Notes: generated by a model from the letters alone, not told the origin. Positions 45,970-55,394 are shown, counted from the stretch's first letter. The stretch is DNA of 64,000 nt from Gimesia sp. (GCF_040219335.1 NZ_JAVJSQ010000004.1:620001-684000), one strand, 5' to 3'. Program-made: numbers and translations.

Positions 45970-46530
45970 ATGACCAGACCTGAGAGCGAATACGATTCGC
46001 ATGCTTCTCACAATAATGGACCTGCAAGCCAAACCGAAAGGAAGCATAACCGCCTCAACTACAGTGCAAGAAAATTTCTGCAATTTGTTCATGCCCCTGG
46101 GAGCATTTTCCAGGTCTTCGTCAAGGAGGTGGATTTCCGCCCCAATCGAAACCTCATCGGTTTCTATGACATGGATCATCTGAATAAGCTTGCGGAAGAT
46201 GTGAAGCAACACTCAGGCCAAGCCACTGCGATCTTCTACAGCTTGAACCCAGTCACACCATCTTGCCATAACCGGGCGAAGAACTGCCTGAAACCGGGCT
46301 TGCACGCCCAACCAGCAGAGAAATCAGACATTCTGTGTCGACATTTAATGCTGATCGACATTGACCCTGTACGCGATTCAGACTGTTCGGCGACGGATGA
46401 TGAGAAAGAAGTTGCCTACTGGGCCGGGCGGATTGTGTCGCGTGATCTGAGAAAGGCGGGCTGGTCCAGACCGGTTGCGGTCGATTCGGGTATCGGTAAT
46501 CGGACACTGATATTGTGTGGCCTGAATTAA
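45970..46530 (+). pseudogene. Primase-polymerase-like protein, truncated after its catalytic region
   Basis: 186 residues from ATG 45970. The pattern TAIFYSLNPVTPSCHNRAKN, RHLMLIDIDPVRDSDCSATD with its D-x-D, and GWSRPVAVDSGIGN matches the N-terminal archaeo-eukaryotic-primase-type domain of mobile-element replication proteins, which continue after DSGxG with a His-rich strand and a helicase part. Here the frame stops soon after DSGIGN, and the following DNA in no frame continues the family. It is therefore probably a remnant. The island's other replication-type gene (53180-54802) might have taken over or be its former partner. Confidence 0.6.
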
Positions 46531-46679
46531 CAGCATGGAGACATTACAGAATCCATGGCCTGTTTTCATAAGTCTGCGAAGAATGGTAGCCCCGGCTGTG
46601 GCTTTTCCGGAAAGATGGTAACGCAGTTACGCCGGAACAGATTGAAGTTCCCCAGCAGATTCCAACAACAAGTATAATC

Positions 46680-47588
46680 TCAATCTTCAATAAAATAATC
46701 GGAATCAATCCGCTTAATGAAATACGACTGAGCTGTGCTCACACCGACATTGAAGTCGATCATAAGCTGGGCGAGACGGTTGCCATCTATCAACACAACT
46801 TTAGGATCAATTGTCTCAACATATTGATGAGCATCACGGGAGAACGTGCTGGTCGTCAGAAACACTCCCTTTCTGGCCCGTTTACCATGCAAGGCACCTA
46901 CAAACTTCTGAATCTCGGGGCGTCCAACCTGGTTCTCCCACCTTTTGGCCTGCAAGTAAACAATATCCAACCCGAGCTGATCTTCATTTATAACACCATC
47001 AATTCCTTCATCGGCACCGGCAACGGTTAATGAACCTGCGGTATCCTGAGAGCCTCCATATCCCATGGCAAGCATCAGATCCAGCACAAGCTTTTCAAAA
47101 AAGACCGGCGTCATTCGTTTCACTTGGTAAATTAAATCTGCTGCCAAATCTTCACGTATTTGCTTGTATGCCGTCTGTAATGCTTCTTCTGGTGTCTCTA
47201 TCTCAGCCTTCTTCTCGACTGCAGTAGCTTCATCATCATTTTTATCACGTGACTTAAAGTCTCTAAACTCATCAAATTGGAGCAGGAATGATTGATCAAT
47301 TCGATCTACGGAGGAATTTAATACTTCACGACCACGGTCTGTTATTGTGAATTGACCTCGAGTGACCGTTTCCAATAATCCAGCACGCTCCATATAGGTC
47401 TTGGCCCAGGCGACACGGTTATGGAAAACAGTTTGCTGTCCGCTGGGCAGTAGCTTTTGTCGCTCTTCATCAGAGAGCTCAAGATAATCCGCTAAGGTAT
47501 CTTTCAATATGCGAACTGTGTGTATTTTTCCATCAGAAATATGTTTTAAAAGCGGTAGCATAATGGTTTGAAAGTCGGGGATTGTCAC
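46680..47588 (-). CDS. mrr: Mrr-type restriction endonuclease
   Basis: 302 residues. N-terminal winged-helix domain (residues 1-95, MTIPDFQTIMLPLLKHISDG to FTITDRGREVLN), a charged linker, then the Mrr catalytic domain: FFEKLVLDLMLAMGYGG, ADEGIDGVI with the catalytic Asp, and DIVYLQAKRW with the QxK variant of the PD-(D/E)XK motif, then GVFLTTSTFSRDAHQY. Mrr enzymes cut DNA carrying foreign methylation. Full length. A stand-alone defence gene in the island; a copy of the TCCGGA palindrome lies about 280 bases upstream. Confidence 0.95.
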   Translation of the reverse strand: MTIPDFQTIMLPLLKHISDGKIHTVRILKDTLADYLELSDEERQKLLPSGQQTVFHNRVAWAKTYMERAGLLETVTRGQFTITDRGREVLNSSVDRIDQSFLLQFDEFRDFKSRDKNDDEATAVEKKAEIETPEEALQTAYKQIREDLAADLIYQVKRMTPVFFEKLVLDLMLAMGYGGSQDTAGSLTVAGADEGIDGVINEDQLGLDIVYLQAKRWENQVGRPEIQKFVGALHGKRARKGVFLTTSTFSRDAHQYVETIDPKVVLIDGNRLAQLMIDFNVGVSTAQSYFIKRIDSDYFIED

Positions 47589-48028
47589 GGCTGGCCCAGT
47601 CTACTATTTCGAAAGAGATGCGATTCGACCTTGTTCACTTATCACAGGAATCAGTATTGTCGCTCCACACTCACAATCAAGGTTATGTAGTGCTGTGATA
47701 CTGCTGCCACGACAACAAAATCACTACGTTTATGGCTTTATTCTGAACAATATCCCACTTAGCTGGTCTGAGCACAACAATAAACAGAACGAGACACCGC
47801 AATAATCAAAAAACGACCGCGTGTTTAATCGCCTGCGGGATCTTCAATGTGATTTGAATACGCCCATGATTTTAAAATCCGGAATTTAATTATTTCACCA
47901 GCCAGACGCCAGAATCAAGTAGATCATGAATCGTTACAACATCGGTAACCAGATCCTGAAAATGTGTAGCCCGACGTCACCACGCGGAGTCGTTTCAGAA
48001 GCAGCTGACCGCCGTAGCATCAATCGCG
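47589..48028. other. Non-coding region upstream of mrr
   Basis: About 440 bases with no credible gene, holding the mrr promoter and the second palindrome copy at 47871-47889. Confidence 0.4.
47871..47889. repeat. AT-rich palindrome centred on TCCGGA, copy 2
   Basis: TTTAAAATCCGGAATTTAA is, as reverse complement, identical over 19 bases to the core of copy 1 at 45531. It lies upstream of the mrr gene. Confidence 0.75.
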
Positions 48029-48274
48029 ATGCTGGCCATGAGCGAGAGCTCCGATCCCCTCCCCTACAAAAACCTCTCCAATAATCACAGTCGGTTTACA
48101 GCCACCTCCCTGTCGAGCCAGATTCTCCGCCTGGAGCCGGTGACTGCTCCAGCGATGCTGGAGAGCCTCCCGGGTCAGCAGATCACGCCCCTGCCCTTCG
48201 GGCCAAGTGATGTTGCTCTAACGACCATCGTTGTTTGCCAGCAACTGGGGATTCATGGTATACAGTCAGACTAA
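48029..48274 (+). CDS. Doubtful small coding region
   Basis: 81 residues from ATG 48029, with the frame open to 47981. Third positions are GC-rich in the way of real genes here (SQILRLEPVTAPAMLESLP). No ribosome-binding site, no recognised family. Either a small unknown gene or a remnant. Confidence 0.25.
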   Translation: MLAMSESSDPLPYKNLSNNHSRFTATSLSSQILRLEPVTAPAMLESLPGQQITPLPFGPSDVALTTIVVCQQLGIHGIQSD

Positions 48275-48596
48275 AGAATCGAAAAAAACCAACAGTCAGA
48301 CGACGGCACCAATCTATCCGATCGGCTGTCTGAGGGGTTTAAAAGACAGTGGACATGGCCTCCATCTTGAAGCTGGATGGCTTCCACAAATGCAAGAAGT
48401 TCTTGTTCTAATAGAAGTTACCAACTCCCAGAGTCACGAGTCATTTGTAACCGATATGTTTCTCTTACGTCATTCACAGAACCAACCGAATGAAGTTTTG
48501 ACCCTATACCATTTTGAGCCCTGTATACAAAAACGGAAGGTCCTTAATTTGACTTTTTGTAATCGTCGACGCCGTAATGACGCATTTTTGAAATGA
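48255..48596 (+). CDS. Doubtful small coding region
   Basis: 113 residues from ATG 48255 (overlaps the previous candidate by 20 bases). It includes a protein-like stretch (PIYPIGCLRGLKDSGHGL, VLVLIEVTNSQSHESFV) but no known motif and no clear ribosome-binding site. Confidence 0.3.
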   Translation: MVYSQTKESKKTNSQTTAPIYPIGCLRGLKDSGHGLHLEAGWLPQMQEVLVLIEVTNSQSHESFVTDMFLLRHSQNQPNEVLTLYHFEPCIQKRKVLNLTFCNRRRRNDAFLK

Positions 48597-48677
48597 TTGT
48601 ATCCGTTCGACACGGATTTTGTCTGTTTCCGAAAACGAACCACACGATCGGTTATGTCTTCCTGAAATGCATTCCGC

Positions 48678-49835
48678 TTATTCATCTCGCCAGGACCTGG
48701 CAGTTGGGGTGAGTAAACTACCCATTTCAGCGAATCGCGATTTATGGATTTGCTGATTATTTTGAATCCTTGGCCGAACCTGTGGCACGCCATTTTCATG
48801 AAACCATTTCACCAGTGGCATCCATTCTTCAGCCCGTTGAGTATCTCGAACATGATTCTTTACGAGCGAAAGCATTTTATTCTTGTCAGTTTTCGGAAGC
48901 TCACTATTGAGGAGCAGTCCATACTCAGGGGTCCCTTTATACCCAGGTGGCAGGAATGTCTTGGCTACTGCATATTGACCATCAAATACAATTGGGCAAT
49001 ATCCCAGGCGATACTCAAAGTAGTCCTGGCTTGAGTCGTAATCCTGCTTCCCCAGAATTCCTTCCACATACACTTCGTGCGTGAAATAGATCGAACTCCC
49101 GCAGGCCCTGAAGAGAACAACGGCAGGTTGATTGTCGTGCAAAGTTGTCAATTCAATCCGTGGTACGTACGCTACAAATCGAACAATATCCATCAGGTCT
49201 GAAACGTGCGTTCTCCATCTGGGAGCGATTCGCTCACAGACCCGCTCTAGAGCATGCGTAGTGAAAACAAGATGCTTCGTGCCCTCCGCAACCTCAAGAG
49301 ATGGAGAGTTCAATCCAAAATGAATATTTCCCTGCAAGGTCCTCTGAGAGATCACTCTCTGACAATTCAAAAAAATGATCTTATCTTTTGGCTGAATGAT
49401 AAAGTGATTGTGAGGCATGAACCGGTTCTTAATGCTTTCAGGGATCAGTGAGTAGATAGCCTGCGAAAGTCTATTTTGTTCTTCCTGTAGCCAGGCGTCC
49501 CCAGCATTGAGGTTAATTTCCGCACGTTCCTCGTTCACAATTTCGCGTAATGTTTCAATATGTTGGAAACCATAATTTGCCATAAGTTTCCATGTCTTTT
49601 GGTCAAAATCGTCGAAGTACTCGGTATCTTCAAAGTTGATTTTCTGGGCAGCAGAGTAAACCGCATCAGTGAATTCAGGGGCTGCCGTACAACCCGATGC
49701 GACCTTGAATTTCGGGAAGCGACTGCCTCGTTTCCATTGATCCTTGCGAACTGCATCCTGTTTTTGACGCTTACGACGCCTGAGTTCCTTTCGCTTTTTC
49801 TTTTGATGGCGTTTAACTGACTTTGTACCCGGCAT
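48678..49835 (-). CDS. Unknown protein with Lys/Arg-rich N-terminus
   Basis: 385 residues. The first 40 residues are extremely basic (KRHQKKKRKELRRRKRQKQ), suggesting contact with nucleic acid. The remainder is globular with TWKLMANYGFQHIETLREIV, LVFTTHALERVCERIAPRW, VVLFRACGSSIYFTHEVY and YKGTPEYGLLLNSELP. I do not recognise the family. The HALERVCERI segment followed by a beta-rich domain could be an enzyme core, but no reaction can be named. Isolated gene within the island; a GCGTAACAC repeat lies about 110 bases upstream. Confidence 0.7.
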   Translation of the reverse strand: MPGTKSVKRHQKKKRKELRRRKRQKQDAVRKDQWKRGSRFPKFKVASGCTAAPEFTDAVYSAAQKINFEDTEYFDDFDQKTWKLMANYGFQHIETLREIVNEERAEINLNAGDAWLQEEQNRLSQAIYSLIPESIKNRFMPHNHFIIQPKDKIIFLNCQRVISQRTLQGNIHFGLNSPSLEVAEGTKHLVFTTHALERVCERIAPRWRTHVSDLMDIVRFVAYVPRIELTTLHDNQPAVVLFRACGSSIYFTHEVYVEGILGKQDYDSSQDYFEYRLGYCPIVFDGQYAVAKTFLPPGYKGTPEYGLLLNSELPKTDKNKMLSLVKNHVRDTQRAEEWMPLVKWFHENGVPQVRPRIQNNQQIHKSRFAEMGSLLTPTARSWRDE

Positions 49836-49918
49836 TCATGTTCCTCCGCTTCAGTTTGTGGATACTTGAGAAATCCCAGAGTTGCTTTCTTTCGAGAAGG
49901 CCTGTGAATTGCTCCTGG

Positions 49919-49952
49919 GACTCACCCTATGCATATCGAACCGGCGTAACAC
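49919..49952 (+). repeat. Dispersed GCGTAACAC repeat, copy 1
   Basis: GACTCACCC (49919-49927) and GCGTAACAC (49944-49952). The same two blocks in the same order and nearly the same spacing occur at 55395-55428; shorter versions are at 51295-51316 and 51491-51499. Confidence 0.55.
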
Positions 49953-50021
49953 AAACTGGCTTCTGTGAGGGAATCGCCAGCAGTAAATCAAAGGTGACTT
50001 GAGACTGCTGCCAGGAACGTG

Positions 50022-50055
50022 AAAAAGCCGCCTGCAGACGAGTCTGCGGCGGCTT
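50022..50055 (-). terminator. Terminator behind the zinc-ribbon gene
   Basis: On the + strand AAGCCGCC-T-GCAGA (50025-50038), loop CGAG, TCTGC-GGCGGCTT (50043-50055). Read on the minus strand the stem is followed by five T, so it ends the 50081-50896 transcript. Confidence 0.9.
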
Positions 50056-50080
50056 GGGAGTTATCTAAGCTGGAACCAGG

Positions 50081-50896
50081 TCAAACCGCCGTGTCGGCTG
50101 TATCAGCCTTATATGGGCTGATACGGATCAACTGTGATCTCTTATATCCATTAACCAGGTTCTCAAACGCATCCAGATTGTGTGGACGGTAAAGTGCCAT
50201 CCACTCAAGCCGGAGCACAGCCACCATGGCTTTAATGATGTTGTCATGCGTGACTTTTCCGAATACTTTTCCCTTAAGAGCTGGACGAATGCAGTACCTG
50301 TTTAGCTCTTTGGAGATTTTACAGTCTTTGGGAATGATCTGAATTCCAGAATGGCATAGCTGGACCTTGGACTGACCTTGTAGAACATTCTCGTTCACGA
50401 ACGGTACAACCATCTGGACGGTTACCAAGGCATCACACCAGGTATGAGGACCATAATTAGATCGCAGAAATGGTAATTTTCCATCGTTTAAAGTAACACG
50501 TCCCCATGCAACAACCTGATACCCCTCACGTTCCGATACTGGCACTGCCAGTAACGCCCGGTAGGCCTTTACCAACCGAAGTCTCACAAAGCACCAGGGG
50601 CACACCTTCGGATTCTTACAGGTCTTCGTCTTCGGAAGAGCGTTAAACCCACACGGTGGGCAGTTCAAGGCGTAAGTATAAGCTCGCCTATTCTCCGGTT
50701 GGGCCGTAATCGCCCTGTAGTATTGATACCGATAGGCATTCAACAGAACCTGAGCTTTCGCCAGATCGGTACTGCCGTAATTCTGGGGCATCTTGTCGAG
50801 AATACAATGTCGAAGTAATAAGAGAGAAGTCGACTTGGCCTTCGGTGTTAGTTTGAAATCAATGGTGCTTTTGGGTTTCTGCGATTCCATGATCAT
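50081..50896 (-). CDS. Unknown protein with a cysteine-rich (zinc-ribbon-like) segment
   Basis: 271 residues. Residues about 85-110 contain four to five cysteines (NCPPCGFNALPKTKTC, then NPKVCPWCFVRLRL), a likely zinc-binding site. Helices rich in Leu/Arg lie around it. The context CPWCFVRLRLVKAYRAL recalls zinc-containing parts of plasmid replication initiators, but no catalytic Tyr/HUH motif is seen, so this is only a suggestion. It ends in a strong terminator and starts near a region with inverted repeats that may regulate it. Confidence 0.65.
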   Translation of the reverse strand: MIMESQKPKSTIDFKLTPKAKSTSLLLLRHCILDKMPQNYGSTDLAKAQVLLNAYRYQYYRAITAQPENRRAYTYALNCPPCGFNALPKTKTCKNPKVCPWCFVRLRLVKAYRALLAVPVSEREGYQVVAWGRVTLNDGKLPFLRSNYGPHTWCDALVTVQMVVPFVNENVLQGQSKVQLCHSGIQIIPKDCKISKELNRYCIRPALKGKVFGKVTHDNIIKAMVAVLRLEWMALYRPHNLDAFENLVNGYKRSQLIRISPYKADTADTAV

Positions 50897-50950
50897 GCCC
50901 CCTTCGAACTGAAATTATGGGGACTTAACCTGACAAAGTTGTCAAGTAAA

Positions 50951-51227
50951 TCGTTTCTACTCTCCCTAGAGAGTATGTGTGGCGACAAGTCGCCCACGCA
51001 TACAGAAGATGAAATCGCACATTGAAAGCATCTTAAAATCCGGATTTGAAGTTTCATTTTACTGCCTCGATTCGTGAAGTAAATGTTCCGCGGTGGTCTT
51101 ACATTGAATCAAAGCCGGTTGAACTGAATTCTCCTTCGAAGGAACACTGATTCAATTCTTTGCGAGTCTTGTCTCAGGCCCGGATTTCATCCGGCCTGAC
51201 ATACTCTCTAAGTGAGAGTAGAAACGA
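50951..51227. repeat. 277-bp segment bounded by inverted repeats
   Basis: Left end TCGTTTCTACTCTC and GAGAGTATG (50951-50977); right end CATACTCTC and GAGAGTAGAAACGA (51200-51227), which is its reverse complement with small changes. Each end is itself a palindrome (TACTCTC...GAGAGTA). The inside holds GGCGAC-AA-GTCGCC (50981-50994), the third TCCGGA palindrome and a 12/11-bp hairpin (51174-51199). No gene inside. MITE-like, or paired operators upstream of the zinc-ribbon gene. Confidence 0.55.
51033..51050. repeat. AT-rich palindrome centred on TCCGGA, copy 3
   Basis: TTAAAATCCGGATTTGAA, a slightly altered copy of the family (see 45531), about 140 bases upstream of the zinc-ribbon gene. Confidence 0.6.
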
Positions 51228-51839
51228 CTAATCTGACAAGTTTTGCAAGTTAGTTCCTGACTTGGGAAATCATTCCGACTTGATTCATCCATATCTATCG
51301 CGACTGCGTAACACGGGGTGGTTTCACGAAGCTTCCTCTTCTGAATGTCGCCCTGGCACCGAATGGTGGGGATACAAAATAACCTCACTCGAAACCAATA
51401 ATGAATTCCGAGTGAGGCGAGAGGATACACAAGCGGTTTGTCAGTTATTAAGTGAAAACCACTTCGAAACTACAAATACAGATCGCTGGAGCGTAACACG
51501 ACTAAAAGGTGCCGGTACCCAGAGCCAGAAAAGGCCGTCAACCACATTGACTGGAGGCGGGCCCCATGTAAACGGGCCCTCACACATAGGAAAGGGAAAG
51601 CTCTGGTTGGTCACGATCCCATCCGGATAATCATTAACTGATTCCATCTCATTGACGACAGAGAATCCATATGAAATTCTTTAGACTGTCTGCTTTATAG
51701 CGTAGTAGACAATGTTCAAAATAAATCGCGTATGCACTCTGGTCCGCATTCATAATGCCCATGCTAACCTCATTGAATTATCGGAAGGTCTCGGGCACTT
51801 CTTTTTTGATTGACCTTTAATCACCCTTTGGGGATTATT
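51228..51839. other. Non-coding region with repeats and a hairpin
   Basis: About 610 bases. GCGTAACAC occurs at 51306-51314 (within CTATCG...GCGTAACACGG, 51295-51316) and at 51491-51499. GGGCCC at 51559-51564 and 51574-51579 enclose a 9-base loop. A frame from TTG 51262 to 51630 has a few protein-like stretches (NEFRVRREDTQAVCQLLSE) but no start signal and is not called. Confidence 0.4.
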
Positions 51840-52691
51840 TTAACTCTCTAGTAACTGAGCAAATTCTAAGCCATCCTCAGAGAAAACCTTATTTATCAAG
51901 TTTCCGTCGAAGAAACTTTCACAGAATTGAAATAAACCAATTTCAGTCATTACCTCAAGATGTGAAATTGTGGCAGATAAGCCGAATGCCTTCTTTCTTG
52001 TTTTAATCATCTGGTCAATAAAAATGGATGCCCTATCAACTTCTCTTGGATCACCTTGCGGTTTTCCGTCAGAGGAATAATCCATAATCCACAGCCGATT
52101 ATTGGGAACGACTAATACTGGCAAGACTAATGTGTAGCTATTTTTGGTTGTTGTAGCTCGCCAGTCATCACAAGAATCGTTAACTAAATCATATGATGAA
52201 TGAATAGCCTGCGACCATTTATCATAGACTTCTGCATCATTTCCAGTGATGTCTTTATTCTGGGTAGTACGTCCGACTTGGGAGCATGATTTACCTACAT
52301 AATCTCCTACTGAATAAAGGCTGTGGTAACCTTTAATGCGAAGGCGTCTTCCTGGCGAACCATGGTCAATTCTATGAGAATGAATAACCTCATGGAAACT
52401 TTCATTTTCAGTTCTCGGTATCCTCATGATCAGAAGAGGAAAGTTACTTCGGAGATTTTTACACTCGATCGCCATTTTGACTGTGTATTTCATGCGAGTC
52501 ATTCGAGATCTGATATCGAACTGACGAGGTTTATTGGTTACAGGATCTGAATAAGAACCACTGTGTTGACATTCAATATTGAGGGAAGTCAACTTTGAGA
52601 GAATATTGAGTTCGAAACCAAAGTCTGAGGTATTGTTCACGAAATCTTTGATATCGTCGGCTTGGATAGGATCGTCGTTAAGTTTGACCAT
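51840..52691 (-). CDS. Probable PD-(D/E)XK nuclease, unknown family
   Basis: 283 residues. The first 80 residues show the order expected of a restriction-endonuclease fold: Glu27 in GFELNIL, Asp59 in PRQFDIRSR, and Glu76-x-Lys78 in MAIECKNL. After that come IMRIPRTENESFHEVIHSH, TLVLPVLVVPNNRLWIMDYSSDG and a helical C-terminus. The base composition is clearly more AT-rich than that of its neighbours, pointing to a separate transfer. Isolated gene. A stand-alone defence nuclease is the likely role, inferred from the motif and the island setting only. Confidence 0.7.
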   Translation of the reverse strand: MVKLNDDPIQADDIKDFVNNTSDFGFELNILSKLTSLNIECQHSGSYSDPVTNKPRQFDIRSRMTRMKYTVKMAIECKNLRSNFPLLIMRIPRTENESFHEVIHSHRIDHGSPGRRLRIKGYHSLYSVGDYVGKSCSQVGRTTQNKDITGNDAEVYDKWSQAIHSSYDLVNDSCDDWRATTTKNSYTLVLPVLVVPNNRLWIMDYSSDGKPQGDPREVDRASIFIDQMIKTRKKAFGLSATISHLEVMTEIGLFQFCESFFDGNLINKVFSEDGLEFAQLLES

Positions 52692-53088
52692 GAAAATTTA
52701 ACTCAGCTATGAAAAAAGAAGATTGTTTATGTTTCTTTCGTACTCAAATATCGTATGAGTTTCCCAATCTACACATTTGTGCGGTTAAAAGTCTAGTGGC
52801 CTGCAAGCAACAAGCAGGATACACATAAAAATGCTCCACCTAGTTCCCCTTCATTCCGCCGTCGCGTCAGCCTTGACACTTTCCAGGTTGATGTGACGGA
52901 GGAAATGGTCCCTTTGTTTTGTCCCAAGCCGATGCTTTTCGACCGCATTTCCCAGATGCCCGCAAGCTTTATCATGATGCTCGTGCAACAACCCTAAAAT
53001 TCCAGTAAATTCTGGCAACTCATGTCATGCAAACAAGGCCCCGATTGATGACAGCCAAAACTTGGATTTCTTTTGTGGGATACAAATG
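52692..53088. other. Non-coding region
   Basis: About 400 bases between the nuclease-like gene and the terminator of the primase/helicase-like gene. Fragments with weak coding character exist but none has a start and a recognised family. Confidence 0.35.
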
Positions 53089-53127
53089 AAAAAGCCCGCC
53101 GACCGCGATTGAACGCAGCCGACGGGC
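53089..53127 (-). terminator. Terminator behind the primase/helicase-like gene
   Basis: GCCCG (53094-53098) pairs with CGGGC (53123-53127) at the base of an imperfect stem-loop, followed on the minus strand by five T (complement of 53089-53093). It lies about 50 bases behind the stop codon. Confidence 0.8.
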
Positions 53128-53179
53128 CAGCAGATGCACTCAGATTATGATCTGAGTTATTGGCAATGCGATCTCAGCA

Positions 53180-54802
53180 TCAGGCGATCTTAGGATGATC
53201 CTGGCTGATCACGATGTCATCCTGATCATCGGGACCGTCGGCAACTCCTGATTCCGAATCTTCGACCATGAAGAAGCCATAACGATATGTGGCTTTTCCA
53301 TCTTCGAATCGTCTTCGCACTTTCTCTAGTCGGAACTCGACGCGTTGATCTTCCTCATCCTCAGAAAGTACTACGAATTTCTCATCCACATGAGCACTCA
53401 GCACTTTGCCCAGGCCCCGCTTTTGAGCTTCGTATGAACTCCGTTCATTCTTCGGAATGAGAGGATCAATAAGTCCCAGTCGACCGACTTCAGCCACGAC
53501 ATCGCTGATGGGCAAACACTTGTCTAATAAGTGCGACCCCAGAACCGCGATGCTACTGCGAATTGGATCGTCAGCCACACGACGGTCAGCATAATTATCG
53601 AGAAAGCCCTCAATACCGTTGACCATAAGGATGCCACCGATCACATGAGCCCACCCCGTACAGGGGTGGTACTTGGATTTATCCAGCGGCTTTCCGACTG
53701 CCCGCCAGCGAGCGATCATGCCGTAAGCTTCAGCGGCAATCTCCTCTCGATAACGGGGCAGATACTGGTGACGTGGATTACCGATATCACTGCGACGGTC
53801 TGTGATGCTGCCGTTCGGCTTCAGGTGAATCGGGAGTCCCCGGTTCAACAAGTCCTCTGACAACACCCCGAAGTTCGTCGACATCGACATCACGATCTCG
53901 TTTCGAATCCGTCGTGGTTCCGCCCTGCCCCCGGGGGAGAACAGCGTCGGCGATGGATCCGTTACGAATCGCTCGACAAAAGCCGAAGCAATCTTCGATC
54001 TGCCATTCACACGGGCATTCTCAAGCCGAATCATTCCCAGTAAAGGATCCGTATTGAGACTGGCGATGATTGCCTTCTGAGTCGCCCAGTCCGCTGGCTC
54101 CCAGCTGACCGAAGTCTTAGGCGTCATCCCCGCGATAAAGTCCAGAACGGTATCCTTACCACTGTGGCTCTTCGATGCCGTCGCCAGGATAATCGGCTTA
54201 GCACCAGGCCAATGATGCCTGAGTAAGACCGTCAGTAATCCGGCAACCGCATTCGCCCGGTCAGCCTGCGTATGGAAATCCATCACATCCAGGAACGTGT
54301 TGATCCGTTCCATTGAATCGGACACTTCTGGAGATTCACCAACGAAGAACACTCGATGTCCAACACCACCGTCGTTGTAACCGGGATTCGTCAATGTGAA
54401 TTCTGGCAGATACTCAGGTTGCGATGAAATTCGATCTACAGAGACAAAACGAGAGAGAAATGCTTCTGTATTAAGCATTTCTTCCAGAGTCCCTGCGGAG
54501 ATCCGACTGGGCTTCTGCTTTCCATTGAGAAACCGATGCAGATCAATGCGATCGGCAATCACAGCGGAAAGCTGTTTGCCCTTGGTTATGCTTCTGGGCG
54601 TGCCATCAGGCTTGACCAGAAACAATCCACCATCGTGACCAGGCTGACGGAACAAGTCCCCCGACCTGGCCAGAGCCCTGCCGAGAGCCTCGAAGTTTTC
54701 CCAGGCTGGCGACTCGTCATGCCAATACACCTGCGTGCGGCCTGTTACGCCGCTGGTATTATTTGAATCATATTTTACCTCATTTAAATTATTAGTAATC
54801 AT
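53180..54802 (-). CDS. Mobile-element primase/helicase-like ATPase
   Basis: 540 residues from ATG 54802 (GGAG nine bases upstream); the frame is open to 54946. Residues about 1-170 resemble the N-terminal part of P4/D5-type replication proteins (SGDLFRQPGHDGGLFLV). Then an ATPase domain: ILATASKSHSGKDTVLDFI with a Walker A of the GKDT form, LGMIRLENAR in the position of Walker B, SPTLFSPGGRAEP and IVMSMSTNFGVLSEDLLNRG. The C-terminus is acidic. Such proteins unwind DNA for element replication. Its former primase partner may be the remnant at 45970. Followed by a terminator; single-gene unit. Confidence 0.65.
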   Translation of the reverse strand: MITNNLNEVKYDSNNTSGVTGRTQVYWHDESPAWENFEALGRALARSGDLFRQPGHDGGLFLVKPDGTPRSITKGKQLSAVIADRIDLHRFLNGKQKPSRISAGTLEEMLNTEAFLSRFVSVDRISSQPEYLPEFTLTNPGYNDGGVGHRVFFVGESPEVSDSMERINTFLDVMDFHTQADRANAVAGLLTVLLRHHWPGAKPIILATASKSHSGKDTVLDFIAGMTPKTSVSWEPADWATQKAIIASLNTDPLLGMIRLENARVNGRSKIASAFVERFVTDPSPTLFSPGGRAEPRRIRNEIVMSMSTNFGVLSEDLLNRGLPIHLKPNGSITDRRSDIGNPRHQYLPRYREEIAAEAYGMIARWRAVGKPLDKSKYHPCTGWAHVIGGILMVNGIEGFLDNYADRRVADDPIRSSIAVLGSHLLDKCLPISDVVAEVGRLGLIDPLIPKNERSSYEAQKRGLGKVLSAHVDEKFVVLSEDEEDQRVEFRLEKVRRRFEDGKATYRYGFFMVEDSESGVADGPDDQDDIVISQDHPKIA

Positions 54803-55394
54803 AATAGTTTTCTCCACGAAGGATTGTTTTGTCCCCACACACCCGGCACACCATGCACAATAAAACGAATCTGCGTTCGCTGTAATCATCATCAGTTGCA
54901 CCTTTATGATTGAGTTGTGGGATTGTGTGTTGGCCCCAATGGCCAATCATCACTGACAAACTGGTCCTTCCCTCCTTAGAGACCCGGAAGCTGTCGTCGC
55001 CAACGAGGCGACCCGAGTAGTGATTCGTTATGAATCGTAATCACATTTGGCAAGAGCTCCGGCCTTGTGTCGAATCTCAAGCCGCCTGTCACATGACATC
55101 CCAGTTTTATTGATGCCGGTGCCAGGATTGGGCCCTGGCGAGTGTCTTCACGCGAATAATTGATTCGTTGTTCGACTTTTGGTGTTGTCCGGGCCGCATG
55201 GACCTCACCACCTCGCCTGCCCGTCAGCTCAACGGGCTCGACGCCGATCTGACCGTAATGGTGATCGACACCGATTGATGTGCTTTGCCTGGCTCCTCCT
55301 TACATTTACGTGTTACTCGGGTTTCCACTCAGGTTTCCTGGCCTGCTGTGACAGCCGTGTTGGGCGTGTCGGGTTACATAGACCATTTTTTCCT

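Noticed and set aside
51551-51564. Second copy of the ssrA 3' end as right attachment site
   Set aside because: A GGAGGCGGG stretch here resembles the reverse complement of the acceptor strand, but the match is only about nine bases with no T-arm sequence.
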